A stretch of DNA of 64,000 nucleotides. It comes from Epithemia pelagica (lineage: Eukaryota; Bacillariophyta; Bacillariophyceae; Surirellales; Surirellaceae). The translations under genes and the position numbers were made by a program. The stretch spans positions 930,001 to 994,000 of the forward strand of contig OX337230.1 in assembly GCA_946965045.2 (NCBI GenBank). Direction: 5' to 3'. The notes below the pieces were generated by a model. That model saw nothing but the letters and a program-made list of their open reading frames with translations, searched no databases and was not told where the DNA came from. Positions 9,917 to 19,945 of this stretch are shown here, one piece after another. Each line of letters opens with the position of its first letter. The first letter of the stretch is position 1.

Positions 9917-12454
9917 CTAATGCTCCATTTGGTGAAGCAGCAGTTTGGCTCGATGTTGCATGTTTGTTTGGAGCCGCCATGCCTCCACATGTTCATTCTT
10001 GACCCACACTCCAATGGCGCTTCCATCACCTTGCGTTGTGATAGGATGCGAAAGCCTACTGTGGTGCAACAGGGGATCATGACACAAAACCATTTGCGTC
10101 TTCCATACCATGCTGTTTTCTCGAGCAAGGCTTGCTAGTTCGCGAAATGCATCTGGAGTTGCTCGGACTGCTTGCTCTTCGATAGTATTCCATACACCAG
10201 AGCATTGTTCTGTACGAGACCCTTCGGAATCTAAATTGCTGTAAAGCAAAAGCAGAGGTTGCAATTTGGCTTGCAGTGATTCCAGGTGTGATTCCCACAT
10301 GGATTTGGATTTCTTCTCGTCTCCTTGTGAAAGCTGGTCGTGACTGGCATTGTTGTAGTGAACCTTGGTTAGAATGGGACCCAAGGCGACAAAATCCGAA
10401 ATTAGATCGTCCTTTTCAACACCCTGAGTATTCGAGATCCATTCGGTAAAACAAACCGCGGTTCCGTACTTGAGATACAACCGCAAACGAAGCTAAAAGA
10501 GAGATGTGGCCAAGGCGGGAGCAACCTTTTTCAGCCACTGCGAATTGCGTTCCAGATGAATACCAGAGCGAATCCGTTCCAATGAATGGGCACAAAAGAA
10601 ATACAGCACGTACGGAGTGGTGTGCGTAAAGGAGGCCAAGACTCGTTTCGACTTGGATTTGACCAAAACAAAGAAACGGGGAAACGATGCGTGGGACTGC
10701 ATCTCCGCTTCATTGGTTCGACTGTCTGGGAAAACATCGTGAATGTCCAAGACGATGCGCGGTTTCGACTGAATCGGAGATCGTTTGGGAGATAGTGTTC
10801 CCTCTTCTTGCTTTTGTCAACAACGCTCCCACTGAATCAGCAAGTGAGCAACGGCCTTTTTCCGTGCCATAAGATAAAAGACATATGTGTCTAGTAGCCT
10901 CTTGATTCGGTCTCGCTCAGACGATTGTTGTTGACATTTTTGTTTGAAGGCATTAGTTCGATCATGACCCTGGCTCTTTACTTTCATATCCTCAAAGACA
11001 AGTTGCATCAGAGTCGGATTGTAAGATTCTTCCAAACCATGAATTTGTTGTTTCATGCCTGGTAATGTCAGCTGTACAAGTGTGGTAGATTCCATAAATG
11101 GAAGCAAAGGAGTCGTCGTTTTGTCTCCATCATGGATGTTGTCGGATTGTCCTCCCAGAACCAGTATCTGCCAGTTGCGTGAGCGGAGAGATTGACAAGT
11201 TCTTGTCGCAAACGTGACCACAGAGTAGAATTGTCGCGAGTGCACAAGCTTTGGAAGGCTGCAAGACGACCTGCACTGAACATCGTAAACTCGGAGGAAT
11301 GCAGACTGTGGTTGCCCGTCTTGGTTCGAACGTGGTGAACTGACAATGAGCAATGGGTTATTTCCGATTTTCACCAGAGCTGGACCGTGCCATTCAGTCT
11401 CTGTATCGTGTTGGAATTCGCGAAACTCATTGTCGCATGTGTGCCAGGAAGATGCAAAGGAGACAGTACCGTTCCTGTCGTGGTCGATCTCGAACGCTAG
11501 CTTTTCGACTTGAATGCCAGACGAGGTTGCATCCGAAGTCGTTCTACCCATGGCCCATACCTCGTTCTCGACTGTTGTCACTCCCAATGGAACCCGTATA
11601 TAATTGAGAGAGACTCCAACCATGACGGCCAAGCAAGTCTGCTCCAATCCATGATACAATGTTGTCGATTGTGTGTCCACAATCTCAGCCGCACCGGACC
11701 CACCTCGCGCCAGGACGACAATGTACCGATCCTGTACGGTCACCGCAACGCATCCATGTCCACAACAGGACAAGCGACAGGGGAGGGTCGTCCATTGGTC
11801 AAGTGATTTGGTGTAGCGGTTAAAATAGTGTGGCTGTGCCAAGACCGAAATGGGAATGCGTTCCATCGTATCCAATCCCACTCCACCAATGGCATAGACA
11901 TGACCGTTGCAAGCCACAGCAGCCAAATCCAGGCGAGAGTCGTTCAACGCTGGGCCTTCACGCCAGGAAATTGGATCTTGTTGTCGTAAGGTCCGCGACG
12001 GTGGACCATCCATGGGATTGGCAGAAGGAGCAGGAGGCAGCCAACCAAGAGAAGCCGACGTTGGAACCTCTCCGACCAACACAGACGAGACATTGGGGGT
12101 GTGTAGTCCACCCAACACAAGGATTAGATCTCTTGGTTTCACAATGTTCGTGTCTTCGTGAGCTTGACTGTTCTCGGTGGAAGTCGTCACGACAATCGAA
12201 GCGTGATGAGACCGTTCATCACATTCGCTCTCATTCGATAACGGGGATACATTCCATGTCGTGTGCGGTGACCACGTCCACCCAGATTTCAAATGACTGT
12301 TTATTTCGTGACTGTGTGAAATTGTTTGTGCTTCACATGGTTCGTCGTCTGGAACAAGACATGAATCTTCCTCCCGATCGATGTGCATGCGCATATGTTG
12401 TGGTTGGTCCGGTTGAATGATTGAATTTTGGTTGTTTCGAGATTGATCTTCCAT
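9917..12454 (-). pseudogene. Kelch-repeat protein, copy 2, with two in-frame stops
   Basis: The start is ATG 12454. The frame stays constant over the whole 2.5 kb but is broken by TGA at 10817-10819 and TAG at 10493-10495. Kelch motifs (LILVLGG, VYAIGG, DTMERI, WTTLPCRLS, ILVLGG) come before the first stop. The conserved C-terminal block (RFFVLVKSK, then WLKKVAPALATSLF) lies between the stops, and about 190 further residues follow the second. At the TAG the paralogues read SLLFIRLR and SMLLIRLH where this copy reads SLF-stop-LRLR, so the stop replaces one hydrophobic residue and may have come from TTG by a single change. There are no indels, so decay is either very recent or some readthrough occurs. 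The copy faces copy 1 tail to tail. Confidence 0.72.
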
Positions 12455-13009
12455 CACTCGAATAGTCTAGGACACGCGTTGAGTCCTCATGAATGGTTCA
12501 TTTCAATGGCAACGAGAGAAGAATTAATAAAGGATTACAGATAGATACCCAGAGAGAGTTGCCTCGTTGGTCGTTGCCTCTTGTTTGTTTTGTCTGAAAC
12601 TGGAAACACAATCCGTGACAAATTTCAGGTTTTGATGTGTGCTCGGCCTGCGCGATTCGTTAAGCCTCGGTTCTTTTTAGGAGTGGGACAAAATTCAAGA
12701 GTGACAGGAAGAATTGCTTTTAACGGTCGACACGTGTGTGACATGGGACGCTTGGCGTCCTCTTGCTATTGTATACTTGCTACTACGATAGCTAGTAGCG
12801 GCACTATCATGCCATTGCTAATGCGTGCTGACCGATATCGAGGAAATATAGGCTATACAATTCTCGCTTGGTCGACAAATCTAGAAAGCTCATTCCATTG
12901 GAGCAACAACCTTATCTCAGCTATCATACGTTACTTTTTACTTATCAACACGTTTCCACTTGATTTCTGGTCCGGATCTTTGAAACACTCTCTAAATGTA
13001 GTGAGTTTC
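12455..13009. other. intergenic, nothing recognised
   Basis: About 0.55 kb lies between the start of Kelch copy 2 and the end of the GST-like gene, both on the minus strand. It should include the copy 2 promoter. No other feature was recognised. Confidence 0.45.
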
Positions 13010-13855
13010 TTAGGCAGTCCTCGCGGCTGCGGCTTCCTGCGTTTGGCGAATCCAGGCCGCCACGGCGGGAATGGCGGAAAAGGCTTGATACAAGGCCCAC
13101 AAGCGATCGTAGGCTTGCAACTCTGTTACTGTCATGTACTGGAATTGAATATGATCGTACAAAATGGTAAAGAGGGCCACGTCGCCCCACAAGGGGACCG
13201 TCGCGGACGTGAGGTAGGGATCGTCCTTGTTGGTTTGAAATTTGTGATACAAGGCATTGAATTTGGCCAATTGGTGAGGGACCGTCGTGGCCTGGTACTC
13301 GGCCTTTTTGTCGGCATCTTGGGAATAAAAGGAATGATGGGCCCACTGCGCTCTCAAGTCTTGATATTCTTCGGCAATCAAATCTTGCAAGTATTCCTGG
13401 TACGAGGCATTCTTGTTGTGGGCGACGACCATCGTCCCCTCGATCTCATGCATGTGGGCCAAGTAGCGACAGGTACTGACGTGTTGCGACAAGTGGTGAC
13501 AAATCATTGTCTTGTTGTCCTTTTCGTTGTCGTTGGCCGTAGTCGTCGTGGTTGTCACGAGAGTGACGGGGACACTGCCACAGGGATTTTCCTGGGTCTC
13601 CAACAAGCGTTGTTTTTCCGTCGCCCACGATCCACCGGCATAGTCAAACAATTGTTCGTCAAACGGAATGTCGTGAGCCAACAAGAAGAATCGAACCACT
13701 CCTCCCTGACCCGCCACGGGTCCCAACTCCAAGTATTTGAGCGTAATCGTAGTCGTAGTACTGTTGCTGCTCTTGTTGGAAGTAGTGTCGGTTTCCTTCT
13801 TTGGAGTCGAAGCCGTCGAAGTCATGATTTTGGAAATCCAGCTCATTGTTCCCAT
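13010..13855 (-). CDS. glutathione S-transferase-like protein
   Basis: This is a 281-residue ORF starting at ATG 13855. After a ~35-residue Ser/Thr/Lys-rich leader, residues ~37-150 form a thioredoxin-like GST N-domain: LKYLELGPVAGQGG, then FFLLAHDIPFDEQLF, then the cis-Pro region GSVPVTL. The usual ES motif region is drifted and holds a Thr-rich insertion. The helical C-domain follows, with WGDVALFTILYDHI in the position of the GST N-capping box and a terminal segment VAAWIRQTQEA. Catalytic class cannot be assigned because the active-site Ser/Tyr/Cys is not obvious. GSTs conjugate glutathione to electrophiles; applying that here is inference. A 481-codon ORF on the other strand across this locus is a shadow. 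Confidence 0.78.
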   Translation of the reverse strand: MGTMSWISKIMTSTASTPKKETDTTSNKSSNSTTTTITLKYLELGPVAGQGGVVRFFLLAHDIPFDEQLFDYAGGSWATEKQRLLETQENPCGSVPVTLVTTTTTTANDNEKDNKTMICHHLSQHVSTCRYLAHMHEIEGTMVVAHNKNASYQEYLQDLIAEEYQDLRAQWAHHSFYSQDADKKAEYQATTVPHQLAKFNALYHKFQTNKDDPYLTSATVPLWGDVALFTILYDHIQFQYMTVTELQAYDRLWALYQAFSAIPAVAAWIRQTQEAAAARTA

Positions 13856-14895
13856 GGTTACAAACGGTCCGATTTGGTGGCGGAGAAAGAATCACACAAT
13901 ACACTTGCTGCTTGGAGAGAGGAGTTCCAACTGGTCGAGTTTGCGTTTTATGAGCAGTGCAAGACAATGAGTCAACTCAATGTTTCACGACGACGAACCA
14001 AATGGATGTGCAATCTTTTCGAATGACGAACGATACAACGACAACCTACACACATCCCGTACTTCTGCAAGGTCTTAAGAAAGAAGAAGAAAAGCAAAAA
14101 GCAACCCCTACTGCAATCTGGGTGTAGAATTCGATCGAACTTGTCACTACTTCTGGAGTTCTGTCTTTGGTCCACCGTATCCTGGCTTTCACACCAATCG
14201 CTCGTCTGCCAATTGTCAATTGTCCATGCGTGATGCTCTCTTTCTCTCTCTTCTCCTGTTGTTGTGCTCTCGTCATCCCAACTGCTTTATGGATCTGGAT
14301 CTTGTTCCAATGCTCCTTGCTCCAAGAAGATATACGAAGATTATCGTCGATCTTCCACGAAAACCCAAAATTCCGTCGGACAGATGGCCACTGTACCGTT
14401 CTTGGAGCAACATCGAAGGCCATCCTTCGACTTCTTTCGAATTCGAAAAAGGTGCATGTTCCGGATGGATTTCGTTCGATCGAACTCGATGGATTTCCAA
14501 GCTGGAGCATCATGAATCGCACAGTAGGTCACTTTTGGGTCACTATTTATGTGATGGAGTCGCATTTATGCTTTCTGTCTGACGTCCGCTGGTTCCGAGG
14601 GTGACGTACTCATCGAACAGCCGAAAAAGAACTGCCTTTCCCTCGGATTCTCGATAAATGTGCCAAGTGCCAAACAAAAGACAACGACGACAACGAGATA
14701 CAACTTGATGCTTTTTTTTTTCTTTGGTGTGTTGTTCGGGACGGAACGCTCCTCTTTCTCATTGTTGACAGGCTCATTCCCTACCTAGATCCCCACACAA
14801 GAACGACGTGTCTCGTAAGAACGAATCGCAACCACGACACAAAAAAGTCGGTGTTCACCAGTTGTGTGTGTGCTGGATAATTGCCCAACCAAACA
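13856..14895. other. intergenic, no supported gene
   Basis: About 1 kb lies between divergent genes (GST-like minus, FtsH-like plus). Opposite-strand ORFs of ~120-160 codons around 14046-14604 overlap each other and show no domain. A short poly-T tract (near 14710) lies 180 bp before the FtsH start. This is probably a shared promoter region. Confidence 0.45.
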
Positions 14896-16665
14896 ATGGC
14901 TTTCGTTTTGTGCGCTAAGACTAATGTCCCAACAACAACAATAACAACGACATCACTGTACAGTCGTCCTCGCGTTGGCAATACTCGCAGTAGAACAATC
15001 GGTCCCAATGTGTGGCGGATACTGCTGCTTGGTACCATGATGATTTACACACTTTTTGTCACGGACGCCTTTTTGCTCCGAGGCTCGCCCGTGACAACAA
15101 TAACACCAACAAGACGGACCACGACAAAACCTCCGTTTCATCCAGTGTCGCAATCGCCAATGGTTCTTCCCAGAATGAATGTTCACGAGGCAACTCCATG
15201 GCCAGGAAACTGGGGACCGCCACCCAACCGTCTACGAAGCATTTTCAAAAGACGAACGAGACCAACCTCGGTCGTCGTGTCCTTGTCATCGTCCAATCCA
15301 TCGGCATCGTCCGATCCCCCGACATCCGACGACCCACAAAACAACAAGAACCATCCGTTCCGGTGGTTGCGGACGTTGGTGGCCAAATCTCGTGCCTGGA
15401 CTCTGGTTGTGGCGGCCTGGTTGCAACTCGTATGGACCAAACGACGGCCACGACGACCATTTCGACAGTGGTTGGGCCAATGGATTCCGTGGCGTCGCAA
15501 TGCAAAACAACAAGACTCTGCTGCCACAACCCCCGAGGACGCTCGTCGTCGGGGACGACGCACCTGGCGTCGTCGAATGGTCTTGGTGGTCCTCTTGTGG
15601 ATGCTGGGACGATCGGTCGGACCCTGGTCCTCGTCGTCGTCCGCGACCAAAATGGCGGTGGATGGATGGATGCCCTCACGAGGATTGCCACCTCCTGTGG
15701 AATTATCCTACAGTCGCTTTTTGGCCCTCCTCGAACAACAACAACAAACACAACAACCACAAGTGCAACCCCACTCGTGGACCTCTTCCACCTCTCCCTC
15801 GATCCAATGGTACAAAACTAAATCATCCTCAAAAGCCTCCTCGTCTTGGAAACGACTGTCGACCGCACCATCGGCCGCAGATCCCTCCCCATCCACGAGT
15901 AGCAGCAACGGCAAGACTGCCGTGTCGTCGTCCTCGTCTCGAGGCGTGCGGGTCGCGGGGACGTGGACCCGTCCTCCCGTGTGGCACAGTCAGTTGACTC
16001 CTGGCATTCCACGAGTCGGGCAAGTGGGTATTGGTCGGGATCGCTTGTATTTTCACATTTATCAAACGCCCCCGACAACCAACGAGATGACAACGACAAT
16101 GACAACAACCGCACCAGTTGCTCCACAATTTGCCATTGCGGTACCATCCTCAGAGGGAGAAACGACCAACCACAACAAGAAACCAGACATCATGGTGGAC
16201 CAGAAGGATTCTCCCGTGGTTTATGTGACACGCGCTTATACACACAAGGTGGCAGCCGCTCCCGAATTGGTGGACTTGATGCAATCGCGCGGCATTTCCT
16301 TTTCCGCCTTGATTCCACCACCCAGCAAAAAGTTACCAGTCGGAACCATTGTCCTCGGTGTCTACCTCTTGTTTTTGTATCGCTTTTACCGACTCGTGAC
16401 CAATCAATTTCGCGACACCAATGGCAGTAGTGGCAGTGAGGGTCCCGGAAAACAATGGGGACGATCCAAATCAACGACGACCCGCGATGCCAAACCAGAA
16501 GTCTCCTTTGAAGAGATTCAAGGGATTGATCAAGCCAAGGTCGAAGTCATGGAATTGGTTGATACACTTAAGAATCCACAAAAATATGCCATTTTGGGAG
16601 CACGGGCACCCACTGGCTTGTTGCTCGAAGGACCTCCGGGGACGGGCAAAACGGTACGTACATTG

Positions 16666-16712
<47 letters not shown>

Positions 16713-17715
16713 AAGCAAAAGGATCCTTGTTGTTGTCGTGGTCCATGCGTGAGAAAGAGGATGTGAAATAGATGGAGTAGACTGTTTGAAGCACTCATTT
16801 CTTATCATTTCTAATTCATTGCTGTTTGTTTTCCTTCTTGTTGGGCAGATGCTCGCCAAAGCCACTGCAGCTTCTGCCGGTGTCCCTCTCTTGTATTGCA
16901 GTGGAAGTGACTTTGTTGAGGTCTTTGTGGGACGAGGAGCCGCCCGGGTACGCAACTTGTTTGAACGAGCCTCCAAAATGGCACCCTGCATTATTTTTGT
17001 GGACGAATTAGATGCCTTGGGCAAATCACGAGATTTTGGCAACTTCTTTTCCTCCCGGGGTGGTGGTGGTGGCAATGACGAGGCCGAACAAACACTCAAT
17101 CAATTGTTGGCCTGTATGGATGGTCTCGATAGTTCGCGACGTATTTGTGTCATGGCCGCAACCAATCGAAAAAATGTCCTGGATCCAGCCTTGATTCGAC
17201 CAGGACGCTTTGATCGGATCGTGACCTTGACGCTTCCCGATGCGGCCGGGCGAGAAAAGATTTTGCGAGTCCATTGCCAAAAACTACCAGGCTTTGTCGA
17301 ACAATCTCCCGGTACTACTGTAACAAGCGGCACCAACAAGAAGGATGCTCCCGTCGATTTACGGGTTGTGGCATTGTTGACGGATGGCTTTAGTGGCGCG
17401 GAATTGGAATCGTTGGTCAATGAAGCGGCCATTCGAGCCGTCCGACGAGTCAGTGTGGCAGTGGAACAACGAGTCGAATTGGAATTGCAACAACAACAAC
17501 AACAAGGACAACAAGACACAGCGTCCGTGACTTCCATCCAGGAGGACAGTATCGTCCCCCAAGTATTGGCAGTTGATTTTGATGCCAGCATTGACAATTT
17601 CTATGCTAGTCGAGGACGTGGCCGACGACGATGGGGAATCTCCACAGCCGGGGCCGCTGCAACCGGAGGTAGTGGCGGCGGTCTCTTTCCACCTCTGGGA
17701 GGAGGCACCAATTGA
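14896..17715 (+). CDS. plastid-targeted FtsH-type AAA+ ATPase lacking the peptidase domain
   Basis: Two exons, 14896-16653 and 16849-17715, flank a 195 bp GT-AG intron and give about 874 residues. ATG 14896 is preferred over an upstream non-ATG extension. Residues ~45-60 form a hydrophobic signal core ending VTDA|FLLRG, which matches the A|F site of diatom bipartite plastid leaders. An FtsH extracellular-type segment ([12 protein letters not shown]) and a second membrane span ([14 protein letters not shown]) follow. The ATPase begins [13 protein letters not shown] and has Walker A GPPGTGKT, Walker [12 protein letters not shown] and the arginine-finger region RPGRFDRIV, so it looks ATP-competent. 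The lid helix ([15 protein letters not shown]) is present, but the protein ends at the point where the M41 zinc peptidase with HEXXH would begin. It could be an unfoldase or scaffold subunit of thylakoid or envelope FtsH complexes. Confidence 0.88.
16671..16709. repeat. (AG)n microsatellite in intron
   Basis: About 19 AG units lie 17 bp downstream of the 5' splice site in the FtsH-like intron, which begins directly after the Walker A codons. Read as protein it gives an RERE run, which is an artefact of reading the intron. Confidence 0.9.
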
Positions 17716-17872
17716 CGCGACTTTTCCAAGATGCAGTTTTCAAGGCAAACGGTCTCCTTCCCTTTCCCCGCACATGGCTGTATCCATAACACTCAATAGA
17801 AATGTCCAATACAGTGTACATTCCGTAATCCCTCTTGATTGACTCTCTGTGCGGAACTGAAACGGAGTCTTG

Positions 17873-18380
17873 GACAGATCATTGTCTGGAGGTTCATAAT
17901 TTTGCTAGAGATACGATCGCTACGAAATGAAGTCTTTGCCTATCCAAAAAGAGCTTTCCTATGTGGACGGTATGACAGAATTGGAAAAGCAGCTTTTTTC
18001 TCAAGAACAAAGACAAACGGTATGACAATCGGAAAAGCAGCTTTTTTCTCACGAACAAAGACAATACTTGGTTGCTTTTCTTGACTGGTGGTCTTGGATG
18101 AACTGAGATGACACGGCGTCATGTGGTCTCTCTACCCGGCATGTGTGGTGGCCAGACGTGACAGGACACGATAGGCCTCTCGACCACCCTCCAAACTCAT
18201 GGTCACATGTTCCAGTGTATCCCAATTCACCAACCATTGCTGCGTTTCGTGGTATTTCCGACGCATTTTTCGGAACTCTCGATGCAAGGCCGCCACGTGC
18301 ATGCGACAATGCGATTTGACCTGCAGGAGTCCCTTGGTTTCGGTGGGTCTCTTGTTGTTGATGCGCCGAACTGTGCACTG
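17873..18380. repeat. dispersed duplication, copy A (partner at 22198-22830)
   Basis: Two blocks match the 3' end of Kelch copy 3: about 17877-18017 matches 22202-22343, and about 18101-18380 matches 22553-22823. Similarity by eye is about 85-90%. Copy A lacks roughly 150-200 bp that copy B has between the blocks. Confidence 0.8.
17967..18064. repeat. 50 bp tandem duplication
   Basis: A unit beginning acggtatgac and ending aacaaagacaa occurs at 17967-18016 (50 bp) and again at 18017-18064 (48 bp). The partner copy near 22290 has it only once, so the tandem step came after the segmental duplication or was lost in the partner. Confidence 0.85.
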
Positions 18381-18776
18381 CAATGCACCTCGAAACGTTA
18401 CGGCAGGCAGCATCGTGGATTTGGGAGCCTCGTTGGGAACAATCTCAACGCTGGTTGGCAGTGTTGGCGACTGCGGCTCTCAAAAATTGTCCGTCTTGGG
18501 AGCCACAAACAGGAGCCCATCCTGGTCGCCCTTTGTGCGATGGGAGTCATGGTCGCTATTCTTGTCAGCATTATTCTTGTTGTAGTCTTGAGGGAAGCTG
18601 CGCCAATGGATGAACACACGAGGGAATATGGCGGGAGCATGGCGGGGTTGATGGAGGAGCCGGCGCAACCATTTGGGCACTTTGCGCTTGGTCTTCCATG
18701 GCCGAGGGTATTGCATCGGCATCATCATGGGCGGCCCCTGCCATGCGAGTTTTCTACCGTGGCCCCAGAACGCCAC
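18132..18776 (-). pseudogene. truncated Kelch-family C-terminal fragment with in-frame TGA
   Basis: The reading frame from 18776 leads to TGA at 18480-18482 and continues in frame to about 18132. The second part (RPTETKGLLQVKSHCRMHV, then DTLEHVTMSLEG) is nearly identical to the C-terminus of Kelch copy 3. The first part (FPRVFIHWRS region, LLFVAPKTDNF) occupies the position of its PRLFVV block but is poorly conserved. No Kelch blades were found upstream. A remnant of a duplicated Kelch gene is the likely reading. Confidence 0.65.
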
Positions 18777-19945
18777 CTTTGTCGTTTGGAATCAATTTGA
18801 CACCAAGCAAGGGATATTCCCGTAGGCATTGCGCCCATGCATTGTGGAGGAGTGGTTGTAGCCATTCGATGGCCATGGCGGTTCTCCTTGGATCCGGCAC
18901 TGTCTTGCGCGGTTGTTGTTACTTGTGCCGTCAAATCGACCGTTTTGTCTTGTCGTACTCGATAGAATCGTAACTCGACATTGCAAGTGGATGTCACAAT
19001 GTGACCAGAAAGCATCGCAGGAAGATGCTCGGTTGCTGTTGCCGCTGCTGTCCCATCGCCGTGCTTTACACGTGGAATTTCAACCACGACACTAGCTCGA
19101 GAATGAATAATACCCTGACACTAATTTGACCATGGCGGATTTTTTTGGACTATTTTCATCTCTCCATTTCTACTAGAACGGTAGATCTAGGTTAGTCACT
19201 AGTGACATTGGTGCTCGGGACTCGGTTGGCTTGTTGCGCTCTTCTTGAAAATTCCAGAAATGCAACAGTGAGACATTTCTTGGAGTGTTTTGTCAACTTT
19301 CATGGCATCCATAAACAGGGTCCAATAGTCGTGTCCCTCCTTATCAAACGCCTTGGTCACAAAGGCTTGACCATTCAACAGTTTCGGTAGGACGGCTAAA
19401 CGAGCAACGATGAGGGGACCTTCCACGATCAGGCTTTGTGCCAGAAGGACAAGGAGTTTTTCTTATCCCTCGTAGCAATCAACCAAGTAGAACACGAATA
19501 GAACGGATCTCTGCGAGGGGTAAGACAACGAAGATAGTTACGGACCATACCAGGTTGTCGGAAGGCATGCCATGGTGAAGCCACGATGCACCACGACAAA
19601 AAACTTGATGCCAAACGTGACGTCATGTACTAGAAAAATTTACGTACAATACAAGTAACCTTAGTAGGCGTTGGGACTTGGGACCCACTCTATTAGCTGC
19701 TGCTCGCGCATGCACAGTAGGAGTTGTTGCTGTTGTTGCTATCACATCAGTCGGTGACGATCGTTTCTAGATATCGTTGTGTCCATCAAAGAAGATCTTC
19801 TTATTTCGTTTCTGTCAGATTGTGTTTGATGGATTTGGACTGATTCCCGGACCGATTCCATAAAATTTCTGCTCTGCGAATTTCAAGTGAACCTGTTTGT
19901 TGCGGAGGATCGAAGACGTGAAAATTCTCGTGAAACCCCACCAAA
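18777..19945. other. gene-poor stretch with gene debris
   Basis: From 18777 to 19090 two minus-strand frames alternate (HIVTSTCNVELRFYR in one, LLHNAWAQCLREYPLL in another), as if a coding fragment had shifted frame; the family was not recognised. A possible small broken gene at 19199-19626 is listed separately. The remaining 300 bp should contain the promoter of the gene at 19946. Confidence 0.4.
19199..19626 (-). CDS. possible small gene, frame broken once (low confidence)
   Basis: An ORF from ATG 19626 (MTSRLASSFLSWCI) ends at about 19429. A second ORF one frame back continues to 19199 with protein-like sequence (LIVEGPLIVARLAVLPKL, then FDKEGHDYWTLFMDA). The two join smoothly if one A is missing from an AAAAA run near 19455. 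The product would be about 140 residues, with no recognised domain. It may be part of the gene debris to its left. The case rests only on composition and on the same one-base break seen elsewhere in this window. Confidence 0.25.

Noticed and set aside
12581-14026. 481-codon plus-strand ORF
   Set aside because: It is antisense to the GST-like gene, has no domain, and mirrors the codon bias of the true strand.
14046-14604. Small ORFs on both strands upstream of the FtsH-like gene
   Set aside because: They overlap each other, lack domains and have no favoured start context.
17573-17842. Downstream continuation of the FtsH-like gene into a peptidase domain
   Set aside because: No HEXXH motif in any frame up to 18 kb; the next sequence is the duplicated Kelch tail.
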